A stretch of DNA of 64,000 bases from the NCBI GenBank assembly GCA_964491915.1, contig CAZBHS010000005.1, positions 98,512 through 162,511 of the forward strand, given 5' to 3'. This document shows, one piece after another, positions 46,471 to 57,570 of this stretch. A program made the translations under genes and the position numbers. The notes beneath the pieces were generated by a model. That model had not been told where the DNA came from. It saw nothing but the letters and a program-made list of their open reading frames with translations, and ran no database searches. Origin of the DNA: JAHELQ01 sp964491915. Lineage in GTDB: Bacteria; Acidobacteriota; Aminicenantia; UBA2199. Numbering within the stretch: position 1 is the stretch's first letter; each line of letters begins with the position of its first letter.

Positions 46471-46812
46471 TTAAAAAATATTATACACAATCCCAGTCCC
46501 TTTGCGATTGATATCATCCAGAAATACCACGGCATTGTCAGATAGGTTTCCTGACAAAAACGGAAGAGTGGGATAACGGGCATACCTCGCGCCTTTCATC
46601 CACGCCTCCGGGCCGTCCACCACCATCATATCGAACGATTCATCGCATACCGCCGCTTGAACAACCTCTGAATCGTACCAGGGAAGAGAACCGAACCGGT
46701 TTGTCTCAAAATCCTTTACCGGAGCGTGGCACACTCGAACCGTACCCTCGGGGATGTCCATCTGCTCGAGATAGTTCTCGACGATCCTAAGCCAGTTCTC
46801 ATCGTGATCCAC
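46471..46812 (-). pseudogene. Methyltransferase-like (class I, Methyltransf_24 type) fragment
   Basis: 113 codons starting MDHDENWLRIVENYLEQM, then LPWYDSEVV, SFDMMVVDGPEAWMKGARYA and NAVVFLDDINRKGTG. These are the middle motifs of small class I SAM-dependent methyltransferases, where the Asp/His-Asp near the start is normally preceded by a SAM-binding Gly-rich strand. That strand is absent; the frame is open upstream only to about 46855, and the C-terminal end stops within the region after DDINR. Both ends look cut, so this is probably a remnant. The AT-rich 46292-46470 segment before dsrC shows no gene. Confidence 0.6.
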
Positions 46813-46918
46813 CGTTTTCTTTCCGGCCCAAGTGCGGATTGGTAGAGAAAACAGGGCTAATAATTAACGATGGACAATTCGCCTGGACTATTCCAACCGC
46901 AAATTCAAGCCAATGCCG

Positions 46919-49144
46919 TTATTCATAAATCTCGTACACCTGATTTTCCATCACAAACCGAACATTGGTGCCCAATGCCAGATATTGCGACGCTTTGGGA
47001 TATTTGCGCAGCAACTCGAAGTATTCCTCGCCGGCGAATTGGATTCGTTGCGGCGTCTGGTTTTTCTGGGCCTGAACCGCTGAATCGACCCACACATTGT
47101 TGGTGTTGTAAAAGGCGCGTCCCCAAACATTTTTTTTCTGTTGGGCGACATTCTGCAGCCGTCCCTCTTTGTCGCGGTAACCGAGCCTCTCCTTCCCGGT
47201 CTGCACATGGGCGTAATTCTCCGCCCGGTTCAATTGCTGGATCTCTTCGCTGGAGCGGACGCTGGGAGCTCCGGTTTTTTTAGACATGCCGGAAAATTCC
47301 GACTTGTTGCTGCTTTCAAACGAACTGTCCTGCTCCGCCACCCGGCCGATAGTCTGGGCCTTTGGATTGAGTTGGCGCCGGGCCACCCGCATCTTCTCGT
47401 CCTCAACGATCAAGTAACTGGTGTAGGGGGTGATAATGCCGTGGGTGCGGGCCAATTCGGTGATTTCCTCCACCACCTCTTTGCTTTCCCCATGCAAGCG
47501 GATCTGGTCCAACAGAAAACCGACACGGCGGGCGGCCCACAACGGAGGCAGAAAGTCATTGTTTCCGCCGTTGCCGGCGGTGATCTTGAAGGGGAAACGC
47601 CTCTTTTTGTCCCCTTGCAATCCCTCCAACACGATGGAACCCTTCAAATGGCCTTTGTACCGTCCCAGCAACGTCAACGAGGAGCCTCTAAACAGGTCCG
47701 GCAATCGGCGGGGATACACTTTGGACGCCCGCACGCCATTGGGATAGATGATGTTCAAATCGGTAAGCACCGGCGATTGGACTTTGGTGTAGAAATTCGA
47801 GACTTTGATTTCGATGTCCTCTTCGGGGGTGATGTAAGTACGTATCGAGCGGGTAAATTCGCTGATTTTATCCAGCAAATGAGTATTGATTTGGTTGCCG
47901 ATACCGAAGGTGAAGATGCGGGTTTGCCATGGGTCCGCCATTTTGATAACCGCCAGCAGGGAGTCTTCCTGGGTCTCCCCAATGGTGGGTTTGCCGTCGG
48001 TCAAAAAGATGATCATGTAAGGTCTGCCGGGTTTCTGTTTCATCTTCAAGGCCATTGACAGGGCCTCTTCTATATTGGTGCCGCCGATAGCCTGGAGGTC
48101 GTCGATAAATGCCTCCGCCTGTTGACGGTTACTTTTATCGGCGGGAGTCAATCTCTCGAACAGAGCTTCGGCTTCGGTGGAGAAGCGGATGATATCGAAG
48201 CGGTCGCCGCGATTGAGATTGGCGATGCAAAAGCGCAGCGCTTTTTTGGCCTGATCCATTTTTTTGCCCGCCATGCTGCCGGACACATCCAACACAAAGG
48301 CGATGTCCTTTTCGACGGTTTTCTCACCGTTACCGATGCCGGGGCTCAAGCCCAGCAAGAAATAACCATCCTCCCGCTTTTGCCTAAAGGTCAACAGCGA
48401 GATTCCCATCTCGTCCTTGCTCACCGAATAATAGAGCTTGAAATCGATATCCGGCCGCACATCGCGCTCTTCATACCCGACTACCGCGCGATTTTTGCCC
48501 TTGCGCACCACCTCGACGTTATGGGTGGGGCAATAGATGGCGCGGATCTCGTCATTGGCCTTGACATCCACCTTGACGCTGACATCTTTCAATGGTTTGG
48601 CGGAGAATTTTTCGGTATTCAAGGGATAGATATATTCGATGGTGTGGTCGTCTTTGGAGAGTACTTGATGATAGGAGATCTTGACCCGCTTGGTGGAGTT
48701 GGGCTCGATGGGATAGATCCGCACCTTGAACACGCCGGTTTCGCTATACTCCAAGAGCGCCGGGTCCCGCATGCGGCGCACGATATCCTCATAGATCTTG
48801 CGGGCTTTTTTAGCATCCAATAGTTCAGCCGGAGTCTCCTTGCCGTTGATATACATACTGAATTTTTTGATGACCGCGTTTTTAGGAATAGGAAAAAGGT
48901 AATACCCCTCCAACCGGTGACGGGTGGGATTGTAGAACTCCTGGTCGATGGTGGTGACGGCGATGCGGTCGTCGATTGCCACATCCACATGGTGGTATTT
49001 CACCTCCAGCGGAAAGGGGTGGAAATGGGGCTGCGGGTGCGGGCGGGGCGGACGGGGAACGATGATGAAGCCGTCGGCAAAGGCCGGTCCCGCAAGCATC
49101 ACGATTAAAAACACCAGTAAAATTGTATGTTTGAACCGTACCAT
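46919..49144 (-). CDS. VIT-VWA domain secreted or surface protein
   Basis: 741 residues. Signal peptide (HTILLVFLIVMLAGPAFA), a Pro/His-rich linker, the VIT domain (VTTIDQEFYNPTRHRLEGYY, LFPIPKNAVIKKFSMYINGK, KARKIYEDIVRRMRDPALLE) and a VWA domain with MIDAS DVSGSMAGKKMDQAKKALR. A C-terminal 250-residue part includes IIFLTDGKPTIGETQEDSL, then a Ser/Lys/Gln-rich tail. This is the inter-alpha-trypsin-inhibitor-like layout found in sortase targets and outer-surface proteins; no sortase motif or membrane anchor is seen at the C-terminus. It ends near a methyltransferase remnant and starts one base after the VWA gene stop region, so both likely form one operon. Confidence 0.9.
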   Translation of the reverse strand: MVRFKHTILLVFLIVMLAGPAFADGFIIVPRPPRPHPQPHFHPFPLEVKYHHVDVAIDDRIAVTTIDQEFYNPTRHRLEGYYLFPIPKNAVIKKFSMYINGKETPAELLDAKKARKIYEDIVRRMRDPALLEYSETGVFKVRIYPIEPNSTKRVKISYHQVLSKDDHTIEYIYPLNTEKFSAKPLKDVSVKVDVKANDEIRAIYCPTHNVEVVRKGKNRAVVGYEERDVRPDIDFKLYYSVSKDEMGISLLTFRQKREDGYFLLGLSPGIGNGEKTVEKDIAFVLDVSGSMAGKKMDQAKKALRFCIANLNRGDRFDIIRFSTEAEALFERLTPADKSNRQQAEAFIDDLQAIGGTNIEEALSMALKMKQKPGRPYMIIFLTDGKPTIGETQEDSLLAVIKMADPWQTRIFTFGIGNQINTHLLDKISEFTRSIRTYITPEEDIEIKVSNFYTKVQSPVLTDLNIIYPNGVRASKVYPRRLPDLFRGSSLTLLGRYKGHLKGSIVLEGLQGDKKRRFPFKITAGNGGNNDFLPPLWAARRVGFLLDQIRLHGESKEVVEEITELARTHGIITPYTSYLIVEDEKMRVARRQLNPKAQTIGRVAEQDSSFESSNKSEFSGMSKKTGAPSVRSSEEIQQLNRAENYAHVQTGKERLGYRDKEGRLQNVAQQKKNVWGRAFYNTNNVWVDSAVQAQKNQTPQRIQFAGEEYFELLRKYPKASQYLALGTNVRFVMENQVYEIYE

Positions 49145-49145
49145 T

Positions 49146-50279
49146 TTATTCCTCTTCGAATTTAAATTTCTTCTTGCCCGCCTGCTGCTTGATGGCGGAA
49201 ATCATCGCCGAGTCGAGAGTCTTGTCCTGGGCCTGAGCTTTTCTTTTTTTGGCCACAAACGCGTCCCTTTCTTTTTTCAACGTCTTGATCTTTTGCTGAA
49301 TTTTCTCCCGCTTTTTCTGCATCTCGTCAACATACCGCTTGCGCTCTTTAGGAGTCATCTTTTTCATCTCTTCCGGCAGAGCTTCCTCTTCCAATTCCTC
49401 CACCTTGACGGCTCCCTCTTTATCGGCGTCCACCAGATCCCAGCCGGCGTTGCTATATTGTTTGGACGCTTTGGCCACAGAGCGCTGCACCATGACGGCC
49501 CCGCCCACTGAAGCGGCGTTGGAATCCTGGCGTTTCTGCATCTCTTTCTTTTTTTTGCCGGCTGTGCCGTAGGCGATGTAGGTCTCGTTCAATGTCTGCC
49601 CCAGTTTCGCCAATTCTTTGTCCTGAGGAGCGGAGATATGGACGACCTTTTTGTTATGATCGATAGTCATGTATTGACCGTCGGCAAGATCGGCCCCGTC
49701 TTTCCAGTTTGTTTTGACGCCCTCTTGCTCATTGCCGCAAAAAATGGTGTTCACGATAATCCCGTTTTCGATGGCGGCCTTGCAGGTTTTGCGATAGTCC
49801 ACCGTCCCTTGAGTAAAGGGTTCGTTACCGGCGATAAAGATCACCTTGTAGTCTTTAGCGCTTTCGCTCCATTTCAAGCCGTCCACAGCGGCGCCGATCA
49901 CCTGGCCGCAAAATTCATTGCCGCCGTTGGTTTTCAATTTGAATAATTCATCCGACAGGAGATCGAGGTCGCGGGACATCGGTACGATCATGCGCAAATG
50001 ACCTTCGGATTTAGGTATCGTGCTCTTCCCATACTCATAGAGCGCCACCTCCAATTGGGGAGACCGTCCATTTCTCTTACTTGTGGCCATGGTGTTGACA
50101 ATTTTCCAGAGCTGGGATTTGGCCTGCTCGATCAAGCCTTCCATGCTACCGCTGGTGTCCAGGAGAATCGCCATTTGCACCAACGGCTTATCTTTCGCCG
50201 CGATAAGCGGAGCCGCCAATCCAATTGCCGCTATAAGCGCCAACACCACACTAACCCGTAAAACCTTTGAACATTTCAT
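49146..50279 (-). CDS. VWA-domain secreted protein with charged coiled-coil tail
   Basis: 377 residues. Signal peptide (VLRVSVVLALIAAIGLAAPL), VWA domain with MIDAS MAILLDTSGSMEGLIEQAKS, LEVALYEYGKSTIPKSEGHL, and YKVIFIAGNEPFTQGTVDYR; then a Lys/Glu-rich coiled coil (MTPKERKRYVDEMQKKREKI). The start 50279 is fixed by AGGAGG four bases before; the longer upstream frame crosses the promoter. It lies one base before the VIT-VWA gene and probably forms a pair with it. The 240-base region upstream, shared with the divergent TlpA-like gene, contains no gene. Confidence 0.9.
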   Translation of the reverse strand: MKCSKVLRVSVVLALIAAIGLAAPLIAAKDKPLVQMAILLDTSGSMEGLIEQAKSQLWKIVNTMATSKRNGRSPQLEVALYEYGKSTIPKSEGHLRMIVPMSRDLDLLSDELFKLKTNGGNEFCGQVIGAAVDGLKWSESAKDYKVIFIAGNEPFTQGTVDYRKTCKAAIENGIIVNTIFCGNEQEGVKTNWKDGADLADGQYMTIDHNKKVVHISAPQDKELAKLGQTLNETYIAYGTAGKKKKEMQKRQDSNAASVGGAVMVQRSVAKASKQYSNAGWDLVDADKEGAVKVEELEEEALPEEMKKMTPKERKRYVDEMQKKREKIQQKIKTLKKERDAFVAKKRKAQAQDKTLDSAMISAIKQQAGKKKFKFEEE

Positions 50280-50520
50280 GATTCCTCCTATTTTTCGAAC
50301 CGTTTTAATAGTATTGAGTCGGACATTCCTGATAAAATTCTCCCATAAAACGATCTTTTTTTGAAGGATTATTTTACAAACGTCCGCAATTGATTGTTTC
50401 CCATTCATCTCATCACCTAAGACGCGCCATTCGCCCAACCAGTTTTTTTAGGAAACTAAAAAGGTTGAAATATAGTATAATAATAAACACTTTAAACGGA
50501 AGACATTTTTGGAGGTTATG

Positions 50521-51696
50521 ATGAAGAAGATTTTTACATTGATGCTGGCGGCGGCGGTTTTTACAGGCGCCCTATTCTCCGCGGCTCCTGGAGACGCACA
50601 ACCATTCGCCAAAGAATACAACGCAATCAACGATACATTCAAAGAAGGGATGAAAGATGTCAAAACCCGCGACGCGTACCACAAACTGTTAAAAGAAAAG
50701 ACAATCGGGCTCGAGGGTTTGCTTGAAAAAATCAAAGATATCAAAGACAACGATGAGATAGATTTATTGGCCGGCAACATTTTGCTGGACCTCAACAAAA
50801 AAGATCCGGCGCTGGCAAAATATGAAGCCCTGATCAAAAAAAATTCCCCCCACGCGGCAGCCGCCACATTGGGGAAGACGCGAATTCTCCTCGGAGGTCA
50901 GAAATACGACGAGGCGTTCGAGCTGTTCAAGACCATCGAAAACAAGGTGGAAAAAGACGATAATGTCCTGAGGGTGATGTTCGAGCTTTCATTCGAGATC
51001 AAAGACCCGGCTAAACGGGCGGACTATTCACAGACATTCATCGACGCGGCCAGCGGCAAAAAAGAGATGGCACGGTACACCGCCATGATGTACGAAAATC
51101 TGGCCAATATCTCCAAAGAACAGGGGGACGTCAAAAAGAGTATCGAGATCCTGGAAGGGGCGCTTGCAAAACTAGAAGACCCGCGGGCCAAAAGCAGCAT
51201 CGAAGGCGCGCTCAAGCAGATCAAATTGTTGAACCAGCCGGCGCCGGAGATCGAAGCGCAGGTATGGGCCAACGGAGAAGCTCTGACTCTGGCAAGCTTG
51301 AAAGGCAACGTGGTGCTGATCGATTTTTGGGCCCCCTGGTGCCCCCCGTGCCGGAAAGTCATCCCCCATCTGGTGGAAAATTACGGCAAGTATAAATCCC
51401 AGGGGCTGGAAATCATCGGCTTCACCCGTCTCTACGGCTCATACCGCGACGACACCATGGACAAAGGCAAAGTTCCGGCGGAAGAAGAGATCGAGCTCAC
51501 CAAAGAGTTCTTGAAGAGAAACAAGATCACCTACCCCATCGCTATCGCCAAAAGCGACGAGGTATTTAAAAGCTACGGCGTCTCCGGCATCCCCACCCTC
51601 ATATTCATCGACAAAAAAGGACATGTCCATGAGGTGGAAGTGGGTTCCGGCGGAGCCAAAAAGATCGAAGATAAAATCAAATCACTTTTAAAATAG
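50521..51696 (+). CDS. TlpA-like thioredoxin with N-terminal TPR-like domain
   Basis: 391 residues. Signal peptide (KKIFTLMLAAAVFTGALFSA), a helical TPR-like region (about 25-250: DLLAGNILLDLNKKDPALAK, AATLGKTRILLGGQKYDEAF, ARYTAMMYENLANISKEQGD) and a C-terminal TlpA/ResA thioredoxin domain with VVLIDFWAPWCPPCRKVIPH and YGVSGIPTLIFIDKKG. It should reduce periplasmic disulfides. It has the domain order opposite to the 4185 protein. The GGAGG site places translation at the second ATG (50521), one codon after an adjacent ATG. A TATAAT box lies at 50476-50481. Confidence 0.9.
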   Translation: MKKIFTLMLAAAVFTGALFSAAPGDAQPFAKEYNAINDTFKEGMKDVKTRDAYHKLLKEKTIGLEGLLEKIKDIKDNDEIDLLAGNILLDLNKKDPALAKYEALIKKNSPHAAAATLGKTRILLGGQKYDEAFELFKTIENKVEKDDNVLRVMFELSFEIKDPAKRADYSQTFIDAASGKKEMARYTAMMYENLANISKEQGDVKKSIEILEGALAKLEDPRAKSSIEGALKQIKLLNQPAPEIEAQVWANGEALTLASLKGNVVLIDFWAPWCPPCRKVIPHLVENYGKYKSQGLEIIGFTRLYGSYRDDTMDKGKVPAEEEIELTKEFLKRNKITYPIAIAKSDEVFKSYGVSGIPTLIFIDKKGHVHEVEVGSGGAKKIEDKIKSLLK

Positions 51697-51717
51697 ACAT
51701 TAAACAAAAACCCCAAA

Positions 51718-51768
51718 TTCCCGGTGGAATCCGTTCCACCGGGAAATACCCTCTCACTTTTGAGGGTC
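51718..51768 (+). other. Two consecutive hairpins after the TlpA-like gene
   Basis: TTCCCGGTGGAA and TTCCACCGGGAA form a perfect 12-bp stem around a 4-base loop (TCCG). It is followed by ACCCTC/GAGGGT. Neither is followed by a T run, so this may be an mRNA-end stabiliser or a factor-assisted terminator rather than a classical one. Confidence 0.65.
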
Positions 51769-51799
51769 TAAAAAAAAATTATTTTTTATCACAAATAGT

Positions 51800-51828
51800 T
51801 TGATATTTTTATCGGCCGGATGTATAAT
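51800..51828 (+). promoter_or_regulatory. Strong promoter of the precursor-peptide pair
   Basis: TTGATA (5 of 6 consensus), a 17-base spacer and a perfect TATAAT (51823-51828). The predicted start lies about 80 bases before the first precursor, and a second TATAAT lies at 51896-51901. Confidence 0.65.
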
Positions 51829-51916
51829 AATATTTCAGTTTCTCGATAAAACCATTATAACCGTAAATACTATCTTTTGCTAACAACCAGGACTATATAA
51901 TCTAGGAGGATACATT

Positions 51917-52117
51917 ATGAAAAAGAAACATTTCGGAAACAAACTCAACCTGAGAAAACAGACCATCGTGACGTTGGACTCCAATCAGCAGGGCGCCATC
52001 CGCGGCGGCCAGACCGACGCCGGCTGCGAATCAAACATCGATCCCTGCCTCAGCCAACCGGTCACCGTTTGCGACTGCCCCACCAATCCGCAGGCCTCTT
52101 GCGTACCCTATTGCTAA
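51917..52117 (+). CDS. RiPP precursor-type peptide 1 (double-Gly leader, six-Cys core)
   Basis: 66 residues. The leader (1-31) has the KLNLRKQTIVTL pattern and ends in GG at residues 30-31, as in class I lanthipeptide and related Bacteroidota-type natural-product precursors. The 35-residue core starts QTDAGCESNIDPC and ends ASCVPYC, with Cys at core positions 6, 13, 21, 23, 31 and 35 and Ser/Thr at 2, 8, 15, 19, 25 and 30. Leader processing would follow GG. AGGAGG lies upstream. No dehydratase, cyclase or C39 exporter is in the window, so the modification is unknown; a disulfide-rich unmodified peptide is the alternative. Confidence 0.75.
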   Translation: MKKKHFGNKLNLRKQTIVTLDSNQQGAIRGGQTDAGCESNIDPCLSQPVTVCDCPTNPQASCVPYC

Positions 52118-52129
52118 GGAGCATCATCC

Positions 52130-52330
52130 ATGAAAAAAAGACACTTTTCCCGCAAACTTAGCTTGAACAAAAACACAGTCACAACGTTGAATTCCAATCA
52201 GCAGGGCTTCGTCCTCGGCGGCGGAACCGACGCCGGCTGCGAATCAAACCAGAATCCCTGTTTGACCGAGCCCATCACATTTTGTAATTGTCCCACCAAC
52301 GGACAGGCCACGTGCCCGCCCTATTGCTAG
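52130..52330 (+). CDS. RiPP precursor-type peptide 2 (paralogue of peptide 1)
   Basis: 66 residues, aligned without gaps to the first peptide. Leader motif KLSLNKNTVTTL and GG at 30-31. Core GTDAGCESNQNPCLTEPITF continues to ATCPPYC. All six Cys and all six Ser/Thr core positions match peptide 1, and two positions exchange Ser for Thr (core 15 and 30), which is what dehydration sites would allow. Leader and core evolve at similar rates; the divergent positions are mostly hydrophobic or polar neutral residues. GGAG precedes its ATG, and only 12 bases separate it from the first gene, so it is co-expressed. Confidence 0.75.
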   Translation: MKKRHFSRKLSLNKNTVTTLNSNQQGFVLGGGTDAGCESNQNPCLTEPITFCNCPTNGQATCPPYC

Positions 52331-52357
52331 AAACATTGAAAGAATGAGTTAGTAGGT

Positions 52358-52395
52358 GGAGAGGAGTACGAAGAACTCGCTTTCGGCTTCTCTCC
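52358..52395 (+). terminator. Hairpin after the precursor pair, possible terminator
   Basis: GGAGAGGAG pairs with CTTCTCTCC (one G-U), with an inner CGAA/TTCG step. No long T run follows, so termination strength is uncertain. Confidence 0.5.
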
Positions 52396-52410
52396 CCTAT
52401 CCAGTTTTGG

Positions 52411-53175
52411 TTAGGCTTTGATAGTCATGCCGATAGGGCAATGGTCGGACCCCATGACATCCGAAAGGATGTACGAATCCTCGATGCGATCCCGCAAATC
52501 TTCACTGACGAACACGTAATCGATGCGCCACCCCACATTCTTCTCGCGGGCGTTCATGCGGTAGGTCCACCAGGTGTATCGCTCCGGCTCAGGATGAAAC
52601 ATGCGGAAGGTGTCGATGTAGCCTGCGGCGATGAACGTGTCGATCCAGGCCCGCTCCTGCGGTAAAAAGCCCGAGCGTTCCTCGTTGGCTTTGGGATGGG
52701 CCAGGTCGATCTCTTTGTGGGCGGTGTTGTAATCCCCCATGACGACAAGGCTTTTGCCCTGTTCTCTCAAACTATTGAAATAGTCGAGACATTCATCGTA
52801 AAAGGTCATCTTGTACTTCAAACGCTCGTCGTTCATCTGGCCGTTGGGAAAATAGATATTGAACAGAGTGAACGTGTCGAATTCCAACTGGACGATGCGG
52901 CCTTCGCCATTCATGGTACCGCCGTTGAATTGGGTTTTGATATCCCCGGCTTCAGGCCGGTAATAGACGGCCGTTCCGCTGTACCCCTTTCTCTCGGCGA
53001 AATTCCAGGCGGATTTATAACCCAATGGTTCCAGAACTTCCGCCGGGATTTGCGGCTCCTGGAGCTTGGTCTCCTGAATACCGAGAATATCCGGTTGTTC
53101 GTTCTCTAAAAATTCAAGGAATCCTTTTTTGAGAACCGCCCGCAAACCGTTTACGTTCCAACTGTAAATCTTCAT
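52411..53175 (-). CDS. xthA: Exodeoxyribonuclease III
   Basis: 254 residues. The fold is complete: MKIYSWNVNGLRAVLKKGFL with the first metal Asn, DILGIQETKLQEPQIPAEVL with catalytic Glu, KSLVVMGDYNTAHKEIDLAH, and the C-terminal SDVMGSDHCPIGMTI with Asp-His. It repairs abasic sites and degrades 3' ends. It overlaps the M23 peptidase gene by four bases. Confidence 0.96.
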   Translation of the reverse strand: MKIYSWNVNGLRAVLKKGFLEFLENEQPDILGIQETKLQEPQIPAEVLEPLGYKSAWNFAERKGYSGTAVYYRPEAGDIKTQFNGGTMNGEGRIVQLEFDTFTLFNIYFPNGQMNDERLKYKMTFYDECLDYFNSLREQGKSLVVMGDYNTAHKEIDLAHPKANEERSGFLPQERAWIDTFIAAGYIDTFRMFHPEPERYTWWTYRMNAREKNVGWRIDYVFVSEDLRDRIEDSYILSDVMGSDHCPIGMTIKA

Positions 53176-54542
53176 AGGGAGAACCCCAATTGTTGGAGCC
53201 TCGATTTGGGGAAGGCGGTGATCTTTTCTTGCAATTGTTCAATGAGCGGCATGTATCGACTGGCGGACATCACCAGCAGCATCCGCTCCATGTGTTTTTT
53301 AAAATCAGGAATATACTCTTTTTTCACCGGCTTCTTGCCCGGAGATTTCATGCGCAGGGGATTGACATGGCGCTTATTTCTCAAAACGCCGTAATGCAAG
53401 TGCGGTCCGGTGGAGCGGCCGGTATTGCCGACATAGCCGATCAATTGCCCCTGCTCCACCCGTTTGCCGCCGCGGACGCCTTTTTTGATGCCGTTGAGGT
53501 GCAGGTATTGGGTGACATAGCCATTGCCGTGGCGAATCATGACATAGCGTCCCATCACCCGGTCAAAGCCGGTTTTTATCACCACGCCCGAAGCGGTGGC
53601 ATGAACCCTTGTGCCCCGGGGAGCGCCAAAATCCACCCCTTTGTGGCGGGCGGAATACCCCAGCACCGGATGACGCCGCATACCGAAGCGGGAGGTCACT
53701 CTCATAAAGGGCAACGGACAGCGCAAAAACATCTTACGGACCGAGCGGCCGTCGGGATGATAATATTCCGATTTCCCATCCGGGTCGGTATAACGGACAA
53801 TGCGAATGGCGGCGCCGCGATTCACGAACTCGGCCGCCAACACGTCCCCGTACTTCACGAATTGATCTTCGAGGAACCGCTTCTCCACCAAAACAGTAAA
53901 GGAATCTTTCTCCCGGATATCGCGGTTAAAATCGATGTCGTACTCAAACAAAGAGGCCAGGATATCTGCCAATTCAGGCTTTTCTCCAATTTCACGGATC
54001 GACTCGAACAACGAATACTGGATATTCCCTTTGACGACCTCCATCTGGATCCGGTACGGGATGACCTCGATTCGTCCGGCGAACGCCTCATCTTCCCGCT
54101 TCACATACAGGGTCGAGTTCTCGTCGATATCATAGCTGAAATTTTTTAAAGCCCCATCTTCCAATTCCAATGTGTAAGCGCAGCCGGTCTTCAACTTTCT
54201 AAGGTCGTACACCGGTTTGACCTCCGCCGCCATTCGCAGGGCCACTCCAGGTTCCACTCCCTGGGCTTTCAAGACCGAGATAATCGTATCGCCCCATCTG
54301 ATTTTTTTCTCGACAGTTACAGCGGTCACTTCAGGGGGGAGCGGGAGAGTGTGCTCCTGGACCTCTTGCGACGTGGACGCGACGATCTCCTCATTGGACG
54401 TTTCGATGCGCGTCTCGCCCTCTCGATCGGGGGATGATTCATTGGGAACAAGCCAAAAGGCAAGCCCAGCCAGCAATACCATTGCAGGTATAATAAACCA
54501 ATATGTCCTATATTTGATTAAAAACGATTGTTTTCGTACCAT
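53172..54542 (-). CDS. M23 family metallopeptidase (murein hydrolase), membrane-anchored
   Basis: 456 residues. An N-terminal membrane anchor (YWFIIPAMVLLAGLAFWLVP), an OapA-like and LysM-like middle part (VEKKIRWGDTIISVLKAQGV) and the peptidase domain FGMRRHPVLGYSARHKGVDF with GPHLHYGVLRNKRHVNPL. The zinc ligands (H, D in HKGVD; H in HLH) are present, so it should be active on peptidoglycan crosslinks. It ends in a Lys-rich helix. It overlaps xthA by four bases. Confidence 0.93.
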   Translation of the reverse strand: MVRKQSFLIKYRTYWFIIPAMVLLAGLAFWLVPNESSPDREGETRIETSNEEIVASTSQEVQEHTLPLPPEVTAVTVEKKIRWGDTIISVLKAQGVEPGVALRMAAEVKPVYDLRKLKTGCAYTLELEDGALKNFSYDIDENSTLYVKREDEAFAGRIEVIPYRIQMEVVKGNIQYSLFESIREIGEKPELADILASLFEYDIDFNRDIREKDSFTVLVEKRFLEDQFVKYGDVLAAEFVNRGAAIRIVRYTDPDGKSEYYHPDGRSVRKMFLRCPLPFMRVTSRFGMRRHPVLGYSARHKGVDFGAPRGTRVHATASGVVIKTGFDRVMGRYVMIRHGNGYVTQYLHLNGIKKGVRGGKRVEQGQLIGYVGNTGRSTGPHLHYGVLRNKRHVNPLRMKSPGKKPVKKEYIPDFKKHMERMLLVMSASRYMPLIEQLQEKITAFPKSRLQQLGFSL

Positions 54543-54629
54543 AGAACATTGTAAACCAAATCAAATCCCCTTGCAAGAGTTGAACCCCTGATTCTCCCCT
54601 CTCCCGCCTAAAAAAAACTGAAAGATTCC

Positions 54630-54800
54630 TTAAAATCCCTTCAGAATCGTGCCCAGGAACATCAACAACCAGGCAACCGCCATGACCCAAAAGGCGTGGG
54701 CCGATACGAAGGGAATCGCGATATACAGTGAAAGAATACTGAGAATCGCCAAAATCAACGAGATAAGCCAGACAATTTTTTTTGGTGCGTTCAATCTCAT
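54630..54800 (-). CDS. 56-residue two-helix membrane protein
   Basis: A short gene below the usual calling limit. MRLNAPKKIVWLISLILAIL starts with positive charges, then one helix runs to IAIPF; a second is FWVMAVAWLLMFLGTILKG. The arrangement (Lys before helix 1, short loop, Lys at the end) fits two membrane helices with both ends inside. GGAGAG lies seven bases before the ATG. No name can be given, but similar two-helix proteins occur in many genomes. Confidence 0.65.
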   Translation of the reverse strand: MRLNAPKKIVWLISLILAILSILSLYIAIPFVSAHAFWVMAVAWLLMFLGTILKGF

Positions 54801-54935
54801 AAATCTCTCCTTAAAAAATTATTTAGTTAATAATTATAATAAAAAGAAAAAAATGTCAAGAGTTCCCAAAATTCAAAAGTACCAAACCGTCATACGAACC
54901 GCCATTCGTAGGGGGTTATAAAGCGAAATCCAAAA

Positions 54936-54964
54936 TTTACATACGGCAATAATTTTGCTATAAT
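54936..54964 (+). promoter_or_regulatory. secA promoter, near-leaderless
   Basis: TTTACA (-35), an exact 17-base spacer and TGCTATAAT ending at 54964 (extended -10). The secA ATG lies eight bases after the -10 box, so the mRNA has almost no leader and no ribosome site. Confidence 0.7.
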
Positions 54965-54972
54965 CCATTATC

Positions 54973-57555
<2,583 letters not shown>

Positions 57556-57570
57556 TAACGAGGATAACGA

